DNA of 12,940 nucleotides, taken from Lentisphaerota bacterium (lineage in GTDB: Bacteria > Verrucomicrobiota > Kiritimatiellia > RFP12 > UBA3636). Of the stretch, positions 5,459 to 12,940 are shown one piece after another. Position 1 is the first letter of the stretch. Every line of letters starts with the position of its first letter. Under the pieces are notes generated by a model that saw nothing but the letters and a program-made list of their open reading frames with translations, was not told where the DNA came from and made no database searches. The stretch is taken from the NCBI GenBank assembly GCA_012511845.1, contig JAAZFF010000288.1, positions 1 through 12,940 of the forward strand, given 5' to 3'. The position numbers were made by a program, and so were the translations under genes.

Positions 5459-6979
5459 TTATTCCAGAAAAAGGTTTGATGACGGATAAACGGGATCGCA
5501 GGTTGCTACAACTCCCAATCTGCGCAATCCTGCTGAATTGCCTTCCCCCGCCACATGGGAAAGATGAACATCGCAATCGCGCAACTCTACGAGTTTTTCA
5601 ACTGCATGCATTACAGCATTGCTATTGGCTGAACTGATACCGATTGCTATCAGCAATTCTGTGACATCAAGGCTCGATGCTGTTTGATGCGACGTATGTG
5701 ATTTAAGATGCATTATCGACTGGGTATATGGCTCCGGTATGAGGTGCAGCCAGTCCGGCAAGCCGGCAAGATGTTTCAGCGCATTTAGAATCATGCTCGA
5801 TGCCGCATGCATTACAGGCGAGTTTTTCCCGGTAATTATTGTACCGTCATGCAGTTGGATTGCCGCTCCGCAGTATATGCCATTAAACCCTTTGCCAAGT
5901 GCCTTTGCCTCTGCAGCTGCGTTTCTCGCCGGTACTACAACAGACCTATCCTCCGGCTTGAGCCCGAGTTTTGCCAACAGGCCGTCGACCCTGTCTATAG
6001 ATTTTTCGTTGCATCTTCCCTCGAGCACTTCACACGCAGTTTGGAATCTTCGCCGGATAACTTCCTGTCCGGCGGCCTCGCGAACTACGGCATCATCGGT
6101 GATGGCAAAACCTGCGCAATTGACACCCATATCAGTAGGTGACTTATATGCATCCTGCCCCATGAGGCGCGTGAGGAGTGTGCGGAGAATGGGAAAACCT
6201 TCAATATCCCTGTTATAGTTTACAGCGGAAACGCCGTATGCATCCAAGTGAAAGTTATCTATCTGATTTACATCCATCAAATCGGCTGTGGCAGCCTCGT
6301 AAGCGATATTGACGGGATGATCTACCGGCAAATTCCAAACAGGAAATGTCTCATATTTTGCATAACCGGCTGTTTTGCCACGTTTGAATTCGTGGTAAAT
6401 CTGGGTCAGGCAAGTAGCAAACTTTCCGCTGCTCGGACCGGGTCCTATGACGGCGACAATCGGTCGTTTTGTTTCTACGAATTCGTTTTTACCGCAGCCC
6501 TCCTCGCTCAGTATCCTTTCAGGCTCGAGGGGATATCCGGCGGTCATGCCGTGCTTATAGACTTTTACACCGAAATTGCGCAGCTTTCCTATAAATCCTG
6601 CAGCAGCATCCATTGACGGCTCAAAGCGCGTCACAACAACTCCCCGCACCGGTATACCCCATCTGCGTACTTCATCGATCAGCCGGAGTACTTCATTATC
6701 ATATGTAATTCCGAAATCACCGCGGTATTTTCTGTGTTCAACATCTCCGGCATAAATGCATATTATCACCTCTACCCTATCGCCCAGTTTTTGTAGCAAT
6801 CTTATTTTGGCATCAGGATCGAAACCCGGCAAGACGCGCTCGGCATGAAAATCCTGAAACAGCTTCCCACCTACTTCCATATACAGTTTTCCAAACTGTT
6901 CGGCACGGCGTAAAACCTCTGTGCTCTGTTTTTCAATATACAGAGCGTTATCAAATCCGTTTTTTCTCACTGAGGGCAT
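5459..6979 (-). CDS. DUF1846 family protein
   Basis: The 506-residue protein matches the length and layout of the DUF1846 family, whose biochemical function is unestablished to my knowledge. Recognisable parts: a GFDNALYIEKQS start, GGKLFQDFHAERVLPGFDPDAK (residues 37-58), and a Gly-rich loop GPGPSSGK (179-186) followed by FATCLTQIYHE, which looks like a nucleotide- or phosphate-binding loop. Further segments are KYETFPVWNLPVDHPVNIAYEAAT and KSPTDMGVN. The middle has a conserved NYNRDIE motif and the C-terminal part is helical. No signal peptide or membrane segment is seen, so it should be cytosolic. It starts 9 nt after the kinase stop and ends 4 nt before the DUF6941-like gene, so it is in an operon with both. 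GAGG lies only 2 nt before the ATG, a non-ideal spacing. Confidence 0.88.
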   Translation of the reverse strand: MPSVRKNGFDNALYIEKQSTEVLRRAEQFGKLYMEVGGKLFQDFHAERVLPGFDPDAKIRLLQKLGDRVEVIICIYAGDVEHRKYRGDFGITYDNEVLRLIDEVRRWGIPVRGVVVTRFEPSMDAAAGFIGKLRNFGVKVYKHGMTAGYPLEPERILSEEGCGKNEFVETKRPIVAVIGPGPSSGKFATCLTQIYHEFKRGKTAGYAKYETFPVWNLPVDHPVNIAYEAATADLMDVNQIDNFHLDAYGVSAVNYNRDIEGFPILRTLLTRLMGQDAYKSPTDMGVNCAGFAITDDAVVREAAGQEVIRRRFQTACEVLEGRCNEKSIDRVDGLLAKLGLKPEDRSVVVPARNAAAEAKALGKGFNGIYCGAAIQLHDGTIITGKNSPVMHAASSMILNALKHLAGLPDWLHLIPEPYTQSIMHLKSHTSHQTASSLDVTELLIAIGISSANSNAVMHAVEKLVELRDCDVHLSHVAGEGNSAGLRRLGVVATCDPVYPSSNLFLE

Positions 6980-6988
6980 AACCTCGCG

Positions 6989-9763
6989 TTACCACATTTG
7001 CCCGGAAGCGTCCACAGAGTCGTCATCCGTTTTAGCATCTTCATAAATCGGCAAAATTTTCTTTATGTCGATTTGCAGCGAGGATTTCTTTTTCAAGGCG
7101 AGGCTCGCCAGATGGTTGGCTTTAACAGTTGCCTGTTCCTCTTGTTCGCTGCCATGCAAGTAAACAAAAACAGACGCATTAAAGAGCTGCTCCCCATGCT
7201 CCACAACGCCAATCGGTCTGTCGTATGGTCTATTTTCGAGAAGTGTATTTATAAGAACCATCCAATCAAAGAGTGTTAAGGCTTCTACGGGAATCTTCTT
7301 CTGCATCTGTATTGTAAGCTCACCCTTATTCCTGGAGACTTCCAGAATATCATAATTTCTGTAACCTCTTCGGACAAGACCATTATCTGAAATATCCTTG
7401 AGCAGGAAAGACTGGACTGCTTTTGCCCGGGTCAGCCTGTCAATTGTCCATTTCAGTTCTTCTTTGCCTTCTTCGGTCAGGAGCTCACGCTCCATTCGCT
7501 CCATTTCTTTTATTGCCCGATCATAATCGAATCTGGCAACAAGTTCGCGCTTTTCAAAGAAGACATTTTTCACGCTTACTACTTCCGCATCGGATATTGC
7601 CTTTGCTTTTGCCTCTTCTTTGCGTTTTTCGCTTTCGATCCTTGCCAGCTCTGCAGCTTTTGCATTCTCTTCCTGAATACGCTTACGTTCGGCAATAAGG
7701 TTTTGCCCCATGTGTTCTATTTGCTGGATTCCCCTGTTTATGCTGATGAGTGTATTATCTGCAGCGGAAACCCTCCTTTTCATCTCATCAAGACGTTCTG
7801 TCCTTTTTTTGTAAGCCTGTTTTCTGTTTTCAAGTTCCACAAGAATTGCTTCCAGAGAAAGGTCAGCTTTTATTTCCTTGGCAGCAATCGGCTGAAACTC
7901 ATAAATCATCTCACACCTTCGCAAACCCTCGCGAATGCTTCTTGCTCCGGGGTATACGAGATCTTCGGCTGTCTGTACCAGATTGTTGGAAGGTCTGGCA
8001 GGTATTTTCTCTTCTAGCAGGGGAGCTTCATCGACAATGACATCATCGGATTCTTCTTCATCAGACATTTCTACGGGAGCATCTTCGGCAGATCCTTCGG
8101 GAGCATCTTCGAGTGCTTCGGCAGTAATCACTTCTTCCTCCCCGTCTTGTTCCTCCAGCTCTTCATCAACCGGCCTCAGATCATCAAAAGTGCCGGGTGC
8201 CGGCTCCAAATCGGGCAGCCTGAGATTTTCTCCTGTCGACTCGCGATAAATTTTCTGGAGACTTGCGAGGGATTCCATCATGGTGTTATCCCTTTGCTTC
8301 ATCTTGTTCAGCGCAGATGAGATCTCTTCGTCGAGTGCAAAATATTTATCCACATACTCTTTGACTTGAGCCGTTGCTGCTTTTGCTTTATTGGCGGAAC
8401 GTGCCTGTTTGGTAAATATCATTACACCGCCACCTATCGCTCCTAATATCAGGAGACAGAAGAACGCAACAGCAACGATCAGCATCACCTTGGCAGGATT
8501 CCCCTGTTTCTTTTCAGCAGCAACAGCCTTGCCGGTATGTACGGAAACGGGACGCAGACTGGCAGACGGATTTTGATGCCCGTATGCGGCTGCATATGCT
8601 GCCTGTGCATCTATGGCGCCTTTCTGGATCACAAATTTTTTACCGCCTCTGCCTGCTCCTCCCGTTTCAGCGGGGATCACGGCAGCTACGTCATCTTCAA
8701 GTGAACCGGTGACAATACTGATCCTTGATGATGTTTTCCGTGCGAAGTCTCTAGCTGACGGTCCCTGTTTCCTTATATCAGGAATTGTGGAAAGGTAGTT
8801 TTTGATATCATTTATCAGCGAACCATAGTTCGGATAGCGCATAAACAGATCGTTATACATCATACGCCCGATTATGCGAGCGACCTCAGAATCTATACCT
8901 TCCTTAACTTGTACCAAAGGCACAGGAGGACCTGCAAAACGTGCCTTAATAACGGCAACGGCATCTTCTCCCTCATAAGGCGGCACTCCCGCTATGGCAT
9001 GATAAAGTGTTGCGCCAAGACTGTAAATATCACTTCTGGCGCTGTTTCTCTTCTTCTGCACCTTCTCCGGCGCAATATAATAAGGAGTCCCCCAAAGCTC
9101 ATTACTCCGCCCCTGGGAAGCCATGCTGGCAATACCGAAGTCGATCAGTTTGGAGCTCATCTGTTCATTGAAGAGAATATTATCAGGCTTTATATCGCCA
9201 TGGAAAAGACCTACAGATTCTGCCGCCCTCAAACCTTCAGCTACTTCGAGCCCCACACGCATCACAAACGCCCAGTCGAGGGGAATTTCTTCCGATATCA
9301 TGGAGTCGAGCGAACGACCGGGAACAAATTCCATTTCCAGATACGGCACGCCATACCATTCGCCGAATGAGTAGATTTGCGCTACGTTGGGATGATTCAA
9401 TTTTGCGGCATTCTGTGCCTCATTACGAAATATCTCAAGAGCTTTCGGGTCAGTGCCCAAAGTTTCCTGCATCATCTTGATAGCAACTCTGCGACCAAGC
9501 GAATCATCATTAGCCAAAAAAACAGTACCCATTCCTCCGGCACCCAAACGCTTCAACAGCGTGAAGTGGTCGAACCTGGCAGGAACACCGGTCTGGGCAC
9601 CACAAGCAGGGCATACTACCTTGGAGAAGGATGCTGTTGTACTGGTATCTATCGTTGCACCACAGCCGGAACAGCTGACAATATCTATATGTTCGGCTCC
9701 CGGGATTTCCACACCTCGCTGATTTTGAATACTTCCCGAAGTATCGCTCGAATTTTCACTCAT
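6989..9763 (-). CDS. Zinc-ribbon Ser/Thr protein kinase with transmembrane segment and long coiled-coil C-terminus
   Basis: The 924-residue protein is a Hanks-type kinase. Residues 31-54 form a Cys4 zinc ribbon (CSGC...CPAC). The kinase domain covers about 66-325: Gly-rich loop GAGGMGT (74-80), VAIK Lys96, alpha-C Glu115, catalytic loop HGDIKPDN (188-195), DFG (208-210) and APE (231-233). All catalytic residues are present, but HRD reads HGD, making it a non-RD kinase. One membrane helix follows at about 425-449 with a flanking basic stretch, so the kinase should be cytosolic and the C-terminal half probably periplasmic. That half has an acidic segment (about 531-586), a coiled coil rich in Lys/Glu/Ala (about 633-725) and an unrecognised globular end (about 795-905). 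No PASTA or other known sensor repeats were seen. It heads a minus-strand cluster with DUF1846 and DUF6941-like genes. Its targets are unknown. AGAGAG upstream of the ATG may serve as ribosome-binding site. Confidence 0.92.
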   Translation of the reverse strand: MSENSSDTSGSIQNQRGVEIPGAEHIDIVSCSGCGATIDTSTTASFSKVVCPACGAQTGVPARFDHFTLLKRLGAGGMGTVFLANDDSLGRRVAIKMMQETLGTDPKALEIFRNEAQNAAKLNHPNVAQIYSFGEWYGVPYLEMEFVPGRSLDSMISEEIPLDWAFVMRVGLEVAEGLRAAESVGLFHGDIKPDNILFNEQMSSKLIDFGIASMASQGRSNELWGTPYYIAPEKVQKKRNSARSDIYSLGATLYHAIAGVPPYEGEDAVAVIKARFAGPPVPLVQVKEGIDSEVARIIGRMMYNDLFMRYPNYGSLINDIKNYLSTIPDIRKQGPSARDFARKTSSRISIVTGSLEDDVAAVIPAETGGAGRGGKKFVIQKGAIDAQAAYAAAYGHQNPSASLRPVSVHTGKAVAAEKKQGNPAKVMLIVAVAFFCLLILGAIGGGVMIFTKQARSANKAKAATAQVKEYVDKYFALDEEISSALNKMKQRDNTMMESLASLQKIYRESTGENLRLPDLEPAPGTFDDLRPVDEELEEQDGEEEVITAEALEDAPEGSAEDAPVEMSDEEESDDVIVDEAPLLEEKIPARPSNNLVQTAEDLVYPGARSIREGLRRCEMIYEFQPIAAKEIKADLSLEAILVELENRKQAYKKRTERLDEMKRRVSAADNTLISINRGIQQIEHMGQNLIAERKRIQEENAKAAELARIESEKRKEEAKAKAISDAEVVSVKNVFFEKRELVARFDYDRAIKEMERMERELLTEEGKEELKWTIDRLTRAKAVQSFLLKDISDNGLVRRGYRNYDILEVSRNKGELTIQMQKKIPVEALTLFDWMVLINTLLENRPYDRPIGVVEHGEQLFNASVFVYLHGSEQEEQATVKANHLASLALKKKSSLQIDIKKILPIYEDAKTDDDSVDASGQMW

Positions 9764-9868
9764 TTATTGACTCTCTCTAAACCACTTGCTTTTCTTGACA
9801 AACTCCCTGATATTCGGCACCATTAACAGGTAGTGAAGCCTTAATCTCATTTCATTAACTTATATTAT
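9764..9868. promoter_or_regulatory. Divergent intergenic region between the kinase gene and lgt
   Basis: This 105-bp spacer must hold the promoters of both divergent genes. A consensus-like TTGACA occurs at 9795-9800 on the + strand, but no good -10 box follows at 16-18 bp. AT-rich hexamers (TTAATC, TTAACT, TATATT) lie close to the lgt start. No convincing Shine-Dalgarno precedes lgt, so a very short leader is possible. I cannot place the transcription start sites. Confidence 0.4.
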
Positions 9869-10687
9869 ATGCATTCTGTACTGATTAGTCTAGACTATAT
9901 TACCATTTATTCCTACGGTGTATGCCTCGCCATGGGAATAATACTTGTTTATTTTGCTATGACGAGTCTTGAGCGCTACAGCGGATTCAACTCGGATTTC
10001 GTTTCAACTCTTTTAACTATTCTAATTGTAACCGGACTTTTCGGAGCGCGACTTTTTTATGTTGTTGAGCATTGGGATTATTACTCCGGTTCTCCTTCAA
10101 AGATTTGGCGAGTCCAGGAAGGCGGGCTCATGTTTTACGGAGGACTTTTAATTTCCTCCGCAGTACTTATTTTCTATTGCCGGTTAAAGAAAAGATCAAT
10201 TGGTGATGTACTCGATTTGATTGCATCGACTGTTCCGCTGGGTCAGGCTTTGGGCAGGATTGGCTGCTTTCTGAACGGGTGCTGCTATGGAAAAGCATCC
10301 AATTGCTCTATAGCGGTGAGCTATCCCAAAAACTCAATTCCGTGGATAGAGCAGCTGCAGGACAACATGATATCGGAAAGTGCAGCACGTTCCCTGCCGG
10401 TACTACCATCACAGCTGTTTGAAGCCGCTTTGGCGTTGCTTATATTTGCAGTTTTGTATTTTTCGTATAAACGTCGTGTCCACAGGGGAATGCAGGTAGC
10501 GCGCTACATGATTTTGTATGGAGTTGCACGTTTTATCATAGAGTTCTCGCGCGCAGATGAAAGGCTACATTTCGGCTTTTTCTCAATTTCCCAGGTGATA
10601 AGCATCGGCCTCATAATAGGTGGAGCAGTAATTTGCCTGTACCTGAGAACAAAGCCTGCTGATTACATTGCTGAAAATCCACGCTAG
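9869..10687 (+). CDS. lgt: Prolipoprotein diacylglyceryl transferase
   Basis: Lgt transfers diacylglycerol from phosphatidylglycerol to the lipobox Cys of prelipoproteins, the first step of lipoprotein maturation, in the inner membrane. The 272-residue product has the family's N-terminus (MHSVLISLDYITIYSYG), a multi-pass hydrophobic profile, GGLMFYGGL (85-93), the signature PLGQALGRIGCFLNGCCYG (123-141) with the essential Arg at R130, LPSQLFEA (179-186) and the C-terminal RFIIEFSR (221-228). The site occupied by His in E. coli (SHGGL-type motif) is Tyr, and the Asn after GRIG is Cys. I believe both variants are common outside Proteobacteria. The start at 9869 fits the family N-terminus but has no visible ribosome-binding site. 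It converges on murI with stops 14 bp apart. Confidence 0.96.
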   Translation: MHSVLISLDYITIYSYGVCLAMGIILVYFAMTSLERYSGFNSDFVSTLLTILIVTGLFGARLFYVVEHWDYYSGSPSKIWRVQEGGLMFYGGLLISSAVLIFYCRLKKRSIGDVLDLIASTVPLGQALGRIGCFLNGCCYGKASNCSIAVSYPKNSIPWIEQLQDNMISESAARSLPVLPSQLFEAALALLIFAVLYFSYKRRVHRGMQVARYMILYGVARFIIEFSRADERLHFGFFSISQVISIGLIIGGAVICLYLRTKPADYIAENPR

Positions 10688-10706
10688 ACATGATAACCAG
10701 TCTAGC
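10683..10706. terminator. Hairpin spanning the lgt and murI stop codons
   Basis: GCTAGAC (10683-10689) and GTCTAGC (10700-10706) form a perfect 7-bp stem around a 10-nt loop. Each arm contains one stop codon, TAG of lgt on the + strand and TAG of murI on the - strand. Such symmetry suggests a bidirectional structure between convergent genes. There is no T-run, so factor-independent termination is doubtful. Confidence 0.4.
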
Positions 10707-11382
10707 CTGGGCAAACTGCTTTCGCTATTTGCAGAGCCACATGGGATGCAGAATCAACCACCGTGATTGCAGGTCCTGCCATTTCCTGAATCATTTCTGC
10801 AAAAAACGAATAGTGCGTACATCCCAAAACAATGTGATCTGCGCCACCGGCAATGATTGGATTGATTACTTTTGCAATATGCAAGCGAGCTTTTTCTGAA
10901 GAAAAGTCACCACTTTCAACAAGCTCCACCAACCCCTCCCCGGCTGCTGTATGAACGTCAATCTTTCCATCCAGACGTGCAACTGCCTCTTGAAAAAGTC
11001 GCCCACGAAGTGTAATAGGAGTAGCAACTACGCCAATAACTCCCGATTTAGATTTAGCGGCTGCCAACTCAACAGGTGGTTGAACGCCGGTAAAGGCAAT
11101 ATCGTACGTATCTCTCAAAGACTCCAGCGCAACGCTGGTAGCCGTATTACAGGCTACAACAACATGGGTGCAGCCATGGTCTATCAGCTTCTTTGTCAGA
11201 AAATGCGCCCGTTCAAGTACAAGCGTTTCTGACTTTTCTCCGTAAGGACAGAAACCCCAGTCGGCAATATACAGAGTATCGACAGCCGGGCACATTTTGA
11301 TGAACTCCCGAGCTATTACGAGACCGCCTATCCCGGAGTCAAAAAAACCAACACGGGAATTTACAGATTGTCGCTGTAACAT
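10702..11382 (-). CDS. murI: Glutamate racemase
   Basis: MurI interconverts L- and D-glutamate without a cofactor and supplies D-Glu for peptidoglycan. The 226 residues include the substrate-binding FFDSGIGG (13-20), PYGEKS (46-51), the first catalytic Cys in VACNTATS (C78) and the second in LGCTHY (C188, H190), with ATPITLRG (120-127) between them. These support a working racemase. At 226 residues it is a little shorter than typical members (about 255-285), mostly at the C-terminus, which ends soon after VVDSASHVALQIA. AAGG lies 10 nt before the ATG. It is followed by the convergent lgt. Upstream on the same strand is the TPR gene, 72 bp away, so it may be cotranscribed with it or have its own promoter in that AT-rich gap. 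Confidence 0.95.
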   Translation of the reverse strand: MLQRQSVNSRVGFFDSGIGGLVIAREFIKMCPAVDTLYIADWGFCPYGEKSETLVLERAHFLTKKLIDHGCTHVVVACNTATSVALESLRDTYDIAFTGVQPPVELAAAKSKSGVIGVVATPITLRGRLFQEAVARLDGKIDVHTAAGEGLVELVESGDFSSEKARLHIAKVINPIIAGGADHIVLGCTHYSFFAEMIQEMAGPAITVVDSASHVALQIAKAVCPG

Positions 11383-11454
11383 TGTGTTTAAGCCTTAGTG
11401 ATTTGCATTTTATTCTGACCTGAATCCAATAAACCGTATTTTCACTTTATAAGG

Positions 11455-12940
11455 TTATTTTCGTTTCAGCTGCAATGCTTTTTCCAGCTCTTTGAAATCT
11501 CTGACATCCTCAGGCTCGAAACCTTCCGCATCAAAAGAGAGTCTCGACATGATTTCCCGACTTTTTGCTATTTCACCTTTTTTAAAGTAGACTTGTGCTA
11601 CATGCAGGTGAATGCGTAAATCACGTTCATTCAGACGCAGAGCGGTCAGAAAAGCCTCCTCTGCCTGCGCCAGTCTGTTTTGCTCCATTAGAACCATTCC
11701 AAGAGTATCCCATGCTGCATACAGTTGATTATCCACAGAAAACGACTTTCGTATCAGAGCCTCGGCTTCTTCAATTTTACCGAGTTTAAGCTTCGCCACT
11801 GCAAGGTCATTAAGTACCAGCACGGAATTGACCTCACGATTTAAGCTCCGCTCAAGAAAAGCTTCTGAAGATTCGTAATTACCTACCGACAAAGCAAGCG
11901 ACCCCAGTATATAGTTGGCAAAGGCATTATCAGGATCCCGATGCAATATAATTTTTGCATCCGCTTCTGCGGACTTCTTATCCGCAAGAGCAAAGTCCAG
12001 TTTCAGAATATATTCCATAAGCGAGACTACGTTAGCACTTGGAGAGTATTTAAGCGCATTACGGAAATTTTCGCGTGCAGCGGGGTAGTCCAGAAAGAGC
12101 GTGTTGACGTGCCCCTTTAGAAACAGTATCTGGTAATTGTCCTCACCTTCTGTCAGTACGGAAATTTTATCAACAGCTTTCTTTATCTCTTTTTCAGCAT
12201 TTGCCGTTTCGTCCTTGCTTTGTGCAGTGTAATATATCTGAGAATAAACAAGGCACAGCAGCACTTGCGCCTCTGTGTTGTTTGGATCAAGTTCAGCCAG
12301 CTGATGGGCAAGAATACGGGCACGATCTATCTCCCCCTGCGTCATTTCAAGTGCCGCAGTTTCGTATATTATCCGTGTTTCCGGGACCCCTGCTTCTCTT
12401 GCTTTTTTCAGATATTCCTGAGCTCTTTCCGCATCTCCTTTAATGACGCTTAGTCGCACCATCCCCATAATCGCCCGGTGATCGCCCGGATCTTCTGCTA
12501 AAATTTCCTTATATACTTTTTCACTCGACTCTATATCCTGCCCTTGCATATGTACTTCGGCGATCATGGCACGCAGTGTTCCCCGTTTTTCCGGACTGAC
12601 ATTTTCCATTGCCCTTGACAAGGAGGTCAGCGCCAGGTTCTGCATTCCGGACATCGCCCAGGTCCAGCCAAGCTGAGCAAAGGCTTCCGGTGAGCTGACA
12701 TAGCCATAGGAACTCGCCAGCGTCCATATCTGGTGGGGGGATTCAAGGCTTTCCTGAAAAGATGCAAGTTTTTCCATTACTTCATCCCTTAGTTCAGGGT
12801 GCATTCCTTTCTGTATCATGGATGCATAGTTCAACAGGGCACTGATATTCCTTGAGTCGAACTCGTGTACGCGCTTGTACACTTCAAAAGCCTCCTCCAG
12901 CCTGCCGGCAGTTTCAAGCAGATAACCCAGGTTATTACCA
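11455..12940 (-). CDS. Tetratricopeptide-repeat protein, N-terminus outside the window
   Basis: The frame is open to the window edge, giving 494 visible residues. The upstream codons read NNLGYLLETAGRLEEAFEVYKRV, itself a TPR unit, so the GTG at 12882 is not the true start. TPR helix pairs with the usual pattern (W/L at 4, G at 8, Y at 11, A at 20, P at 32) run through most of the sequence. Examples are EKVYKEILAEDPGDHRAIMG, NAFANYILGSLALSVGNYES and AWDTLGMVLMEQNRLAQAEE. The end is a charged helix (FEPEDVRDFKELEKALQLKRK). Such arrays are protein-protein scaffolds. Without the N-terminus I cannot say whether it is secreted or lipid-anchored. The last units are preceded by a less regular stretch with a run of Glu/Lys (about 30 residues) around 12150-12230. 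No enzyme domain is visible. Confidence 0.9.
   Translation of the reverse strand, partial: GNNLGYLLETAGRLEEAFEVYKRVHEFDSRNISALLNYASMIQKGMHPELRDEVMEKLASFQESLESPHQIWTLASSYGYVSSPEAFAQLGWTWAMSGMQNLALTSLSRAMENVSPEKRGTLRAMIAEVHMQGQDIESSEKVYKEILAEDPGDHRAIMGMVRLSVIKGDAERAQEYLKKAREAGVPETRIIYETAALEMTQGEIDRARILAHQLAELDPNNTEAQVLLCLVYSQIYYTAQSKDETANAEKEIKKAVDKISVLTEGEDNYQILFLKGHVNTLFLDYPAARENFRNALKYSPSANVVSLMEYILKLDFALADKKSAEADAKIILHRDPDNAFANYILGSLALSVGNYESSEAFLERSLNREVNSVLVLNDLAVAKLKLGKIEEAEALIRKSFSVDNQLYAAWDTLGMVLMEQNRLAQAEEAFLTALRLNERDLRIHLHVAQVYFKKGEIAKSREIMSRLSFDAEGFEPEDVRDFKELEKALQLKRK

Noticed and set aside
5739..6218. 159-codon + strand ORF opposite the DUF1846 gene
   Set aside because: It overlaps a full-length conserved family member on the other strand and shows only shadow-like composition.

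Overview
The window looks like a chromosomal segment of a Gram-negative bacterium. My best guess is the Planctomycetes-Verrucomicrobia-Lentisphaerae group, probably Lentisphaerota or Verrucomicrobiota. The basis is the large zinc-ribbon/Ser-Thr kinase membrane protein, the DUF6941-type and DUF1846-type proteins, and intergenic TAGTGG/TCG repeats of a kind I associate with that group. This is recollection of family distributions, not a search.

Region 1 (1-3867, + strand) is the distal part of a tryptophan operon: trpD (3' end only), trpC, trpF, trpB, trpA. Adjacent genes are tightly coupled: ATGGATAA between trpD and trpC, TAATG between trpC and trpF, ATGAATAG between trpB and trpA. The exception is a 79-bp gap between trpF and trpB that holds micro-ORFs linked by ATGA overlaps. 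trpC appears broken. It has two in-frame TAG codons, the first exactly at the substrate-binding Lys, and the conserved active-site Glu of the ESG motif is Leu. TrpF also carries unusual substitutions at its general-acid Asp and at a phosphate-loop motif. TrpB and TrpA keep all the catalytic residues I could check.

Region 2 (about 3834-4245) is the gap between the convergent trpA and PHP genes. It holds a 354-bp element with imperfect 23-bp terminal inverted repeats made of NTAGTGG heptamers. Inside each end is an array of NNNTCG hexamers, in mirrored orientation. A truncated ORF inside starts like a four-helix-bundle / 23S rRNA intervening-sequence protein and then runs straight into the hexamer array. 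I read it as a miniature, internally deleted derivative of a family of mobile or repetitive elements. The trpA stop codon lies inside the left terminal repeat.

Region 3 (4246-9763, - strand) is a likely operon read right to left. It encodes a 924-residue zinc-ribbon/kinase/transmembrane/coiled-coil protein, a DUF1846 protein 9 nt downstream, a DUF6941-like protein 4 nt further on, and, after a 99-nt gap with a 16-bp perfect palindrome, a PHP-domain phosphoesterase.

Region 4 (9764-12940) starts with a 105-bp divergent spacer. It is followed by lgt (+, prolipoprotein diacylglyceryl transferase), then murI (-, glutamate racemase) convergent with it across a hairpin that contains both stop codons, then a long TPR-repeat protein (-) whose N-terminus is cut by the window edge. 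No tRNA, rRNA, CRISPR array or recognisable transposase gene was seen.
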